Made by a program: the position numbers and the translations under genes. The notes beneath the pieces are model-generated. The model was not told the DNA's origin and ran no database searches. It was given only the letters and a program-made list of their open reading frames with translations. A stretch of DNA of 8,817 nucleotides from Campylobacteraceae bacterium (GTDB taxonomy: Bacteria; Campylobacterota; Campylobacteria; Campylobacterales; Sulfurospirillaceae): NCBI GenBank assembly GCA_027040375.1, contig JALUMJ010000119.1:1-8817 (forward strand). The letters are read 5' to 3'. The first letter of the stretch is position 1, and the number at the start of each line of letters is the position of its first letter. Below are positions 1 to 4,963 of the stretch, one piece after another.

Positions 1-1
1 C

Positions 2-271
2 AAAGAAGAGTTAAAAAACATAGCCATAAAAGGCGTAAAAGAAACAATGGGCATAGAAGAAATACCCGATACAGCCTATGTGAAACAATGGCAAAAAGGA
101 ATCCCAAACTACAGAGTAGGGCACCTAGAAAAGATGAAGAAACTTTTTGAAAAACTAAAAGAACACAAAAACCTATATCTAAGCTCCAATGCCTACTTTG
201 GAGTAGGATTAAATGACTGCGTAGGAAACTCAAAAAAAGCAGCAAAAGAGATTGCAAAAGACATCTCTTAA
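2..271 (+). CDS. hemY: Protoporphyrinogen oxidase (FAD/amine-oxidase type), C-terminal part
   Basis: The reading frame is open from the left edge to TAA at 269-271, so only the last 89 codons are present and the start lies outside the window. The family (HemY/PPOX, called hemG in some annotations) oxidises protoporphyrinogen IX to protoporphyrin IX with FAD in heme synthesis, usually at the inner membrane. The visible part has the characteristic end of this family: a W-x-x-G-I-P-N-Y stretch followed by GH, then an amphipathic helix. After that comes a segment with SSNAYFGVGLNDCV, matching the family's Gx(A/S)Y-x-GVG-x-x-DC pattern that closes the FAD site, and a final alanine/lysine-rich helix. 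Another FAD-dependent amine oxidase relative cannot be excluded from a C-terminus alone. The stop codon is inside a strong hairpin (266-292). Confidence 0.75.
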   Translation, partial: KEELKNIAIKGVKETMGIEEIPDTAYVKQWQKGIPNYRVGHLEKMKKLFEKLKEHKNLYLSSNAYFGVGLNDCVGNSKKAAKEIAKDIS

Positions 272-292
272 GGAGTATTTTGCTCTTTAAGA
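266..292 (+). terminator. Hairpin overlapping the heme gene stop codon
   Basis: Bases 266-276 pair with 282-292 over 11 positions, including two G-U pairs, around a five-base loop. The stem includes the TAA stop codon. It is placed like a transcription terminator, but no T-run follows, so termination may be weak, or the hairpin may instead protect the 3' end of the message. Confidence 0.4.
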
Positions 293-346
293 CAGTAGTA
301 TGCAAGAGTTATGATTTAATTTGGTATAACTTCAAATACAGTTAAT

Positions 347-371
347 AGGGTAAAATGTCCTGTTTTGCCCT
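347..371. terminator. Second hairpin in the gap before darTG
   Basis: Bases 347-356 pair with 362-371 (AGGG...CCCT at the base of the stem, two G-U pairs) around a five-base loop. No T-run follows on either strand. It may be a second or bidirectional terminator that insulates darTG from read-through. The rest of 293-444 shows nothing else recognisable. Confidence 0.3.
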
Positions 372-444
372 GAATTTAGTATTAAAATATTCTAAAATCA
401 AAATAATCATTACATAAAAAGACCAAATGTAGCGTTTATTAAAT

Positions 445-473
445 TTTTAATTTACATGTAAAAATGCTATAAT
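445..473 (+). promoter_or_regulatory. Extended -10 promoter for darTG with a palindrome in the spacer
   Basis: A perfect -10 box TATAAT lies at 468-473, preceded by TG at 465-466 (the extended -10 form TGnTATAAT). The -35 position (445-450, TTTTAA) is poor. A perfect 12-base palindrome TTTACATGTAAA lies at 451-462 between the two and could be an operator. Transcription would begin near 480, upstream of the putative cassette junction at 488/489. The promoter would therefore belong to the resident chromosome and not to the inserted module. Confidence 0.6.
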
Positions 474-487
474 ATTGTAGATAAATG

Positions 488-494
488 GTTAGAC
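488..494 (+). other. Left cassette boundary: R'-type core GTTAGAC
   Basis: GTTAGAC fits the integron core GTTRRRY, in which the recombinase cuts after the first G. The preceding ATAAATG is also found just before the second GTTAGAC at 2197, so ATAAATG(G)TTAGAC forms a direct repeat of 13 to 14 bases flanking darTG. No matching R'' box (RYYYAAC) was found upstream and no integrase gene is nearby. This could be a secondary, non-attI insertion site or a decayed array. Confidence 0.45.
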
Positions 495-515
495 ACTAAA
501 TAAAAGGATATGCTT

Positions 516-1121
516 ATGGGGCAAAAAATCAAGAATTCTAAATTATTGTATCACTTAACATCGTTATCAAATATTGAATCTATTTTAACAAATGGCTTAC
601 AGCCTAGAGCTACTTTAAAAGAAACATTTAAAGATGTTGCAGAGCAAGAAATTATTGAATTTCGCGATAAACATAAAATTTCAAATGTAATTCCATTTCA
701 CTTTTTTTCAGGTACACCATTCTCTGGACGAGTACAAAAAGACAATCCAAATGAAGAATTTGTATATTTAACATTACATAGGGATACAGCTAGTAGTAAA
801 AACAATAATTTTAAAATCTTTCCAACACATCCCATGCATATGAACCCTTTAGAAGTTTTTGATTATGAAGAAGGATTTAAAAAAATAGATTGGGAATTAA
901 TGGAAAAAAGAGATTATTCAGACTTCGAATGTAAAGAAGTTTGTATGGCAGAATGTGTTTGTGTTCACACGAAAATCGAATCAAAGGTATTTCATTCAAT
1001 TATTGTAAAAAATGATGAAACAAAAAAGTACATTGAATCTCTATGTCAAAAGTTATATAAAAATAATTGTAAGCCTAAATTTTTTATAGATGTACAACCA
1101 TGGACTTTCGTAGGAGATTAA
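516..1121 (+). CDS. darT: DarT-like DNA ADP-ribosyltransferase toxin
   Basis: DarT enzymes (formerly DUF4433) use NAD+ to attach ADP-ribose to bases in single-stranded DNA, which stalls replication. The macrodomain-paired DarT2 branch modifies thymidine. Landmarks, numbered from ATG 516 (201 aa): YHLTSLSNIESIL with H13 in the NAD-binding position, a central PFHFFSGTPF segment where family members have a YFxPRxPM-like loop, IDWEL, then MAECVCVH with E146 aligning with the catalytic glutamate, and a final QPWTF resembling the family's WYF ending. ATG at 510 is also in frame but lies one base after AGGA (505-508). ATG 516 is seven bases from it, so I prefer 516. The macrodomain gene immediately downstream strongly supports the call. 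The central loop is divergent, so base specificity cannot be read from the sequence. Confidence 0.88.
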   Translation: MGQKIKNSKLLYHLTSLSNIESILTNGLQPRATLKETFKDVAEQEIIEFRDKHKISNVIPFHFFSGTPFSGRVQKDNPNEEFVYLTLHRDTASSKNNNFKIFPTHPMHMNPLEVFDYEEGFKKIDWELMEKRDYSDFECKEVCMAECVCVHTKIESKVFHSIIVKNDETKKYIESLCQKLYKNNCKPKFFIDVQPWTFVGD

Positions 1122-1122
1122 T

Positions 1123-2142
1123 ATGCTAACTTTAATGACAGGAAATATTTTAGAAAGTGGAGCAGATTGTTTGGTCAATACTGTAAACTGTGAAGGCTTT
1201 ATGGGCAAAGGTTTGGCTTATCAATTTAAAACAAAATTTCCAGAAGCAAACAAGTCATATGTTAAAGCTTGTAGAGAAAATCACTTAGCACCAGGAAAAA
1301 TGCATTGCTATAAAGATAATGGAAAGCTGATTGTAAATTTTCCTACGAAAGATAAATGGAGAAAAAAGTCAAAAATTGAATATATAGATAATGGAATGAA
1401 GGCTTTAATTCAACTAATTAAGCAAGAGAATATTGAATCAATTGCTATTCCACCATTAGGAAGTGGAAATGGTGGACTATCTTGGGAAGAGGTAAAAAAA
1501 ATTATCTATAATTATGCTATTCCTATTTCCAATGATATGGATGTATATATTTATGAGCCTTCATTATCGTATAAAGCAGAAATAAAAAAAGCTCCCAAGT
1601 TGACATTATCGCATATGATTTTAATGAATATTAAACAAGAATTGCAAAAGTTTTCAAAATTTAGATTACAAAAAACAGCTTTTTTTATTAACTTATTTAG
1701 TGGTCAAAATTATTTTAAATTTAAAGCACACCACTATGGACCATATTCACATTCAATTGAAATATTATCAAGAGATATAAAAGAGTTTCAAGAATATCAT
1801 AAGTTTACTACGGAAAAGTCATTAACTTTAGTGTATCAAACTTTAACAAGTGCAAAAATAGAAAAGGATTTATTGGCATTTTCCACTCCAATAAGCAAAG
1901 CAACAAAGCTTATAAATTCACATTCCTCTGATAAAGAAATTGAACTATATTCAACAATAAGTTATATTATTTTAAACCATTTAGATATAAACAGAGATAT
2001 AATAGTGAAAAAAATACATGAATGGTCAGACACTAAAAAAAATAAATTTTCAAAAGAGGATATTAATAAAGGGATACAAGAACTACTAAACATAGGGATT
2101 ATTCAACAAGATGTTTTGGGCAACTATAAGCTGAGTGTCTAA
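1123..2142 (+). CDS. darG: DarG macrodomain ADP-ribosyl-DNA hydrolase and antitoxin
   Basis: DarG reverses DarT modification by removing ADP-ribose from DNA, and its C-terminal part can also bind and block the toxin. The N-terminal macrodomain (residues 1-150) is clear: TGNIL, VNTVNCEGFMGKGLA at 18-32, NFPTKDKWR at 72-80 and the phosphate-binding loop PPLGSGNGGLSW at 110-121. Residues 160-339 form the second domain, with RLQKTAFF near 181 and HHYGPYSHS near 203-211, a pattern shared by DarG C-termini and reminiscent of the DUF4065 antitoxin-like fold. The length of 339 aa is normal. The ATG is one base after the darT stop, so translation is probably coupled. The TAA stop (2140-2142) is embedded in GTCTAAC, the R'' box of the attC-like site. 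The second half is strikingly AT-rich, which points to acquisition from elsewhere. Confidence 0.92.
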   Translation: MLTLMTGNILESGADCLVNTVNCEGFMGKGLAYQFKTKFPEANKSYVKACRENHLAPGKMHCYKDNGKLIVNFPTKDKWRKKSKIEYIDNGMKALIQLIKQENIESIAIPPLGSGNGGLSWEEVKKIIYNYAIPISNDMDVYIYEPSLSYKAEIKKAPKLTLSHMILMNIKQELQKFSKFRLQKTAFFINLFSGQNYFKFKAHHYGPYSHSIEILSRDIKEFQEYHKFTTEKSLTLVYQTLTSAKIEKDLLAFSTPISKATKLINSHSSDKEIELYSTISYIILNHLDINRDIIVKKIHEWSDTKKNKFSKEDINKGIQELLNIGIIQQDVLGNYKLSV

Positions 2143-2203
2143 CAAAAATAAGGAACGAATAACTTATCTAAAGGAAAATTATTGCTCACAATAAATGTTA
2201 GAC
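2137..2203 (+). other. attC-like recombination site after darG
   Basis: GTCTAAC (2137-2143) fits R'' (RYYYAAC) and GTTAGAC (2197-2203) fits R' (GTTRRRY). The two are perfectly complementary over seven bases. Inside, C2156 and 2158-2162 (AATAA) pair with 2179-2184 (TTATTG), with G2157 left unpaired. G2153-A2154 also pair with T2186-C2187, after one mismatch. One extra base in the left inner box is a known attC hallmark. The spacers between inner and outer boxes are equal (12 bases each) but longer than the usual 5 to 6. Total length is 67 bases, within the attC range. Confidence 0.5.
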
Positions 2204-2218
2204 CAAGATTTAAGTACC

Positions 2219-2245
2219 GTGTAATATAATAAATTACCACTTTTT
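2219..2245 (+). terminator. Weak hairpin and T-run after the darTG cassette
   Basis: GTGTAAT (2219-2225) pairs with ATTACCAC (2233-2240), with one bulged C, and is followed directly by five T (2241-2245). The stem is short and AT-rich, so the terminator would be weak. It lies just beyond the attC-like site and could belong to the resident DNA. Confidence 0.35.
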
Positions 2246-2304
2246 ATCCAATATTGCATTTAGTGTGTAAGGTTTGTTATAACATTTACTACACAAATGT
2301 TTGA

Positions 2305-2326
2305 TATAATAAATAAAAAAAGGAGG
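2305..2326 (+). promoter_or_regulatory. Promoter -10 box and strong RBS for the 60-residue gene
   Basis: TATAAT at 2305-2310 is a perfect -10 box with no clear -35. AGGAGG at 2321-2326 is a full Shine-Dalgarno sequence five bases before ATG 2332. Upstream, TGTTATAACA (2275-2284) is a perfect ten-base palindrome that could bind a regulator, though such AT-rich palindromes can be chance. Confidence 0.5.
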
Positions 2327-2331
2327 ATATT

Positions 2332-2514
2332 ATGTGTGTGATGCATGCACCAGTCCATAGAAAAGCACCAAAAGTTCATAGAAGTGAAAAGAAAGTTATG
2401 AAAGAGAGAACCCCTTTCAATAAAGAGCTTTTAAAGGCTAATCCAGATTTTATAGATGAAAGGCGTATTGAAAAAGTAGAAGAGAAAGGATTTTTTGCTA
2501 AACTCTTTAATTGA
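2332..2514 (+). CDS. Small basic protein of unknown function (60 aa)
   Basis: I do not recognise this protein. It is supported as a gene by a consensus AGGAGG five bases before its ATG and by a good -10 box upstream. The protein is highly charged. It begins with a short segment containing one cysteine and four histidines in the first 16 residues (C2, H5, H9, H16), continues with lysine/arginine-rich and glutamate-rich stretches, and ends with a hydrophobic GFFAKLFN tail. The Cys/His cluster could bind a metal and the tail could contact a membrane or a partner, but this is only suggestion. There is no signal peptide and no transmembrane segment. It lies 70 bases upstream of the methyltransferase gene on the same strand, so the two may share a transcript. 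Confidence 0.65.
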   Translation: MCVMHAPVHRKAPKVHRSEKKVMKERTPFNKELLKANPDFIDERRIEKVEEKGFFAKLFN

Positions 2515-2584
2515 TAATTTGGAGTTATTTTTAAATAAATCATACATAATCTACGAGGAAATTCAGATACAAAAAGGAGCATAA

Positions 2585-3337
2585 TTGAGTAGCACAAATC
2601 AATGGAACGCAGATAAATATAAAAAACATGCTGATTTTGTATCAAATTTAGCTTTTCCTGTCGTGGAGCTTCTAAATCCTCAAGAAAATGAAAGAATTTT
2701 GGATTTGGGTTGTGGAGATGGCACACTTGCCGTGGAAATTGAAAAATTTAATGCCAAAGTTATAGCTGTAGATTTAAGTGGAGACATGGTGCAAAAAACA
2801 AAAGAAAAGGGTATCGAAGCTTATGTGATGAGTGCTACTGGGTTAACATTTGAAAATGAATTTGATGCAGTATTTTCAAATGCAGTTTTGCATTGGGTAA
2901 AAGAAGATGAAGAGTCAATAAAGAAAATTTTTAAATCCTTAAAAGCCAAAGGACGCTTTATCGCAGAATTTGGAGGTTATGGAAATATAAAATTTTTAAC
3001 AGATGCCATGGAAGAAGTTTTTAAAAAACATCCAGAATTTGGAGATTACGATAACCCTTGGAACTTCCCAAAAGAGAGTGATTATAGACAATTGTTAGAA
3101 AATAATGGTTTTACAGTAGAATATATCGAACTTATTCCAAGACCAACTAAAGTTGATGATATTTCAAATTGGTTAGATATATTTGCAAATGGAATAGTCT
3201 CGCATCTAACCCAGAAGCAACAAGTTCAATTTAAAAAAGAAGCAAGAGAGGTCTTAAAACCAAAAATTTATTCCCAAAAAGATGGCTGGGTTGCTGATTA
3301 TGTGAGATTAAGGCTAAAAGCTTACAAAACAGTTTAA
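2585..3337 (+). CDS. Class I SAM-dependent methyltransferase, Tam-like
   Basis: A Rossmann-fold methyltransferase that transfers a methyl group from S-adenosylmethionine to an unknown, probably small-molecule, substrate. Visible motifs are motif I LDLGCGDGTL (39-48) for SAM binding, the acidic end of strand 2 at AVDLS (61-65), and motif II FDAVFSNAVLHWV (93-105), whose SNAxLxW form resembles trans-aconitate methyltransferase. The length of 250 aa and the C-terminal order (an NWLDIF segment, then LTQKQQVQF) also resemble that family, but the substrate cannot be assigned. The start is TTG at 2585, five bases after AGGAG (2575-2579). No in-frame ATG lies near the N-terminus. The gene follows the small 60-residue gene and ends about 40 bases before the cold-shock promoter. 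Confidence 0.85.
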   Translation: MSSTNQWNADKYKKHADFVSNLAFPVVELLNPQENERILDLGCGDGTLAVEIEKFNAKVIAVDLSGDMVQKTKEKGIEAYVMSATGLTFENEFDAVFSNAVLHWVKEDEESIKKIFKSLKAKGRFIAEFGGYGNIKFLTDAMEEVFKKHPEFGDYDNPWNFPKESDYRQLLENNGFTVEYIELIPRPTKVDDISNWLDIFANGIVSHLTQKQQVQFKKEAREVLKPKIYSQKDGWVADYVRLRLKAYKTV

Positions 3338-3376
3338 TAAATACACGCATTTATATAACATTAATTATAATTTGGC

Positions 3377-3382
3377 TATACT
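3377..3382 (+). promoter_or_regulatory. Promoter -10 box of the cold-shock gene
   Basis: TATACT at 3377-3382 has no recognisable -35. It would start transcription near 3389 and give a leader of about 140 bases, as is common for cold-shock mRNAs. Confidence 0.4.
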
Positions 3383-3384
3383 TT

Positions 3385-3421
3385 AGTCAATGAAAGATGA
3401 TTATAGTTACATCTTTAGACT
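3385..3421 (+). promoter_or_regulatory. Hairpin at the start of the cold-shock leader
   Basis: AAAGATG (3393-3399) pairs with CATCTTT (3410-3416) around a ten-base loop. AGTC (3385-3388) can extend the stem by pairing with GACT (3418-3421) across an internal loop. No T-run follows, so it is not an obvious terminator of the methyltransferase gene. It may be a temperature-responsive element in the cold-shock leader. Confidence 0.35.
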
Positions 3422-3532
3422 GCTTTATATTGATGACTCCTTGTTAACAGTAAAATTCACCTAAAAGTAAAACTTATTATTAGATTTTCAAACACTTTAG
3501 CGATATTGTGTATCAAACAAAAAGGATTCTCA

Positions 3533-3751
3533 ATGGCAGAATTATTAAATGGAACAGTAAAATGGTTCAACAGCGACAAAGGTTTCGGATTTATCGAACA
3601 AGAAGATGGCGGTAAAGATGTATTCGTACATTTTCGTCAAATCAACAATGACGGTTATGATCGTGCTACACTAAACGAAGGTCAAAAAGTTACTTTCTCA
3701 ATCGGCGAAGGTCAAAAAGGCCCACAAGCTGAGAATGTTACAGGTCTGTAA
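3533..3751 (+). CDS. cspA: Cold-shock protein (CspA family)
   Basis: A single OB-fold cold-shock domain of 72 residues that binds single-stranded RNA and DNA and acts as an RNA chaperone. Both nucleic-acid-binding motifs are intact: KGFGFIEQ (16-23, RNP1) and DVFVHF (29-34, RNP2), preceded by the typical [12 protein letters not shown] opening. The chosen start is ATG 3533, with AGGA (3523-3526) six bases before it and [12 protein letters not shown] matching family N-termini. The in-frame TTG at 3506 would add nine residues but is not preceded by a ribosome binding site. The gene is preceded by a long AT-rich leader with a hairpin and followed by a perfect nine-base-pair hairpin, so it is probably transcribed alone. 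It may be cold-induced or constitutive; the sequence does not say which. Confidence 0.95.
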   Translation: MAELLNGTVKWFNSDKGFGFIEQEDGGKDVFVHFRQINNDGYDRATLNEGQKVTFSIGEGQKGPQAENVTGL

Positions 3752-3761
3752 TCTTTAAATA

Positions 3762-3785
3762 TTGAGCAGATTTTATTCTGCTCAA
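3762..3785 (+). terminator. Hairpin terminator after the cold-shock gene
   Basis: TTGAGCAGA (3762-3770) pairs perfectly with TCTGCTCAA (3777-3785) around a six-base T-rich loop, starting ten bases after the stop codon. There is no T-run after the stem, so its efficiency is uncertain. Confidence 0.55.
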
Positions 3786-3919
3786 CACTCTTCAAAAAAA
3801 CTTTCTCAATTTTCCTAAACTAAAATTTCAAGCAAATATTCCCTTGAACACCTCTACATGTAAAACTCAAAATTCCTATCTTAGACCTCTTTGATTTCAT
3901 AATTATTTATTATAAATAT

Positions 3920-3947
3920 TTGACATATTATGTTTTAATACTATAAA
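3920..3947 (+). promoter_or_regulatory. Orphan promoter in the gene-free gap
   Basis: A full -35 consensus TTGACA (3920-3925) is spaced 16 bases from TATAAA (3942-3947). It is the best -35/-10 pair I found in the window, yet no open reading frame with a ribosome binding site follows. A transcript from about 3954 would meet the minus-strand operon head-on. A run of seven T at 4066-4072 could end it, giving roughly 120 bases of RNA. Confidence 0.45.
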
Positions 3948-4062
3948 AAATATGCCAGTTACCACGAATACTCTCGTCAAAGAAAAAAAGAGATCTTAAA
4001 AAGTGGAGTAAATATAGACCTTTCTAAGTAAGCTTATAAGAGTAGCAACGGCAGAGCCACAC

Positions 4063-4962
4063 TTATTTTTTTACTGATACCATTTTAACATAGATTGCAA
4101 GCGAGACTAACAGCACTGAAACGCCGATGATAAGATATATGGCTGAGAGCATATTTCCAGGGTCGGTTATAGCAAATTTAAATACTAGCATTAGTGCTTC
4201 TATGGCAAGAGCTATGACGATTGAGCCTAAAAATCTAACCATAGTTTTGTGTATATCGTGAGCCTCGCCTTTTTTGCTTTTCCCCAAAACTTCTTCTTCA
4301 AATATAGTTTTAACCAAGTCAAATATCGCCAAGGAAAGAGTAAGCAATATAGTTGATTTAAACATCATATCGATATCTCTTATGGCTGTAAAGAAACTAT
4401 GACTTAAAAGGTTTGCCACGCTGTTGAAAAACAGTAAAAAAGCGATAGCGAATAGTGCAAAAGAAAACATTCCATATGTAATTTTAGTGAAATTACCAAA
4501 GATGGATTGCATCGAAGAAGGCTGTGCTATTTTGATGATATCTTTAAGCGATATATCAATACAAGCTACATATCTTAATTCATTTTTATTGTCATATATG
4601 GGGAAAGAAGCTGTAACTGTCAGCTCGTTTGTGAGCATAGATGGGTATGGGTCAGAAAGCACACATCTTTTTTCATTTACGCAGCGGTAAAAATAAGATT
4701 TGCTGCTTCTGCTTTCCTCGATTCCACCCTCATAATTGTTTTTATTTGTGATATTGTCTGTGACTTGAACACCTTTATCATCTAGTAGATATAGTGCTTC
4801 AAAGTCATCTACTTCATTTACTATCTTATCTAGGGATTTTTTTATTTCCAAAAGGTTTGGATTTGGCAAATGAGAGGGAATATTTCGGCTAAAAAGATAA
4901 CAGATGTATGCTCTAGCTCTTGTTCTTGATTCTGCAAATTGCTGTACTTCTTGAATAATCAT
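4063..4962 (-). CDS. Membrane protein with Cache/PDC-like sensor domain and four transmembrane helices
   Basis: Residues 1-150 look like a single Cache/PDC-type ligand-sensing domain: EALYLLDDKGVQVTDN (55-70), a segment with SKSYFYR at 87-93, DPYPSMLTNELTVTASFPIY (104-123), and RYVACIDISLKDI (130-142). This is followed by four hydrophobic segments at about 161-180, 203-220, 243-263 and 270-293, with a charged loop between the second and third. There is no N-terminal membrane helix before the sensor part, which is unusual because Cache domains are generally held outside the cell between two helices. No kinase, GGDEF or chemoreceptor signalling domain follows, so how it would signal is unknown. 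The ATG at 4962 lies one base after the stop of the DUF218 gene, with AAGGGG inside that gene's end as ribosome binding site. Confidence 0.65.
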   Translation of the reverse strand: MIIQEVQQFAESRTRARAYICYLFSRNIPSHLPNPNLLEIKKSLDKIVNEVDDFEALYLLDDKGVQVTDNITNKNNYEGGIEESRSSKSYFYRCVNEKRCVLSDPYPSMLTNELTVTASFPIYDNKNELRYVACIDISLKDIIKIAQPSSMQSIFGNFTKITYGMFSFALFAIAFLLFFNSVANLLSHSFFTAIRDIDMMFKSTILLTLSLAIFDLVKTIFEEEVLGKSKKGEAHDIHKTMVRFLGSIVIALAIEALMLVFKFAITDPGNMLSAIYLIIGVSVLLVSLAIYVKMVSVKK

Positions 4963-4963
4963 T

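Larger units (their letters stand above)
489..2197 (+). mobile_element. Putative integron-type gene cassette carrying darTG
   Basis: The unit runs from TTAGAC to the G of the next GTTAGAC, 1709 bases. It has the compact form of a gene cassette: only 27 bases lead to the preferred first start codon, the two genes are one base apart, the last stop codon is inside the R'' box, and a folded attC-like site closes the unit. There is no promoter inside the leader. The darG half is visibly richer in A and T than the flanking purM and dapF genes. No integrase is visible, so this would be a single attC site without an integrase (SALIN-like) or a stranded insertion. The call rests on short motifs and remains a hypothesis. 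Confidence 0.45.
3752..4062. other. Gene-free stretch of 311 bases
   Basis: Apart from the cold-shock terminator and the orphan promoter at 3920-3947, no gene is supported here. A frame open from 3939 to TAA at 4029-4031 encodes 30 codons with a lysine/arginine-rich, protein-like composition (YHEYSRQRKKEIL inside). It has no start codon and no ribosome binding site, so it is at most a gene remnant. The right part (4032-4062) is the 3' untranslated region of the minus-strand operon. Confidence 0.5.

Noticed and set aside
324..494. A complete second attC site upstream of darTG, using GTATAAC (324-330) as R''
   Set aside because: GTATAAC breaks the RYYYAAC rule and differs from the complement of GTTAGAC at two positions. 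The hairpins within are not arranged as inner boxes. Only the R'-type core at 488 is supported.
488..2143. GTTAGACACT / AGTGTCTAAC as terminal inverted repeats of a transposon
   Set aside because: No target-site duplication flanks the pair and no transposase is present. The right copy overlaps the darG stop codon and has a further GTTAGAC 53 bases on, which the attC model explains better.
2376..2726. Minus-strand frame of 116 codons
   Set aside because: It lies antisense to the 60-residue gene and the start of the methyltransferase gene, has no recognisable domain and looks like a shadow frame.
3939..4031. Thirty-codon open frame with protein-like composition (YHEYSRQRKKEIL)
   Set aside because: There is no start codon, no ribosome binding site and a stop just upstream. 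It might be a gene remnant, but nothing identifies a parent gene.
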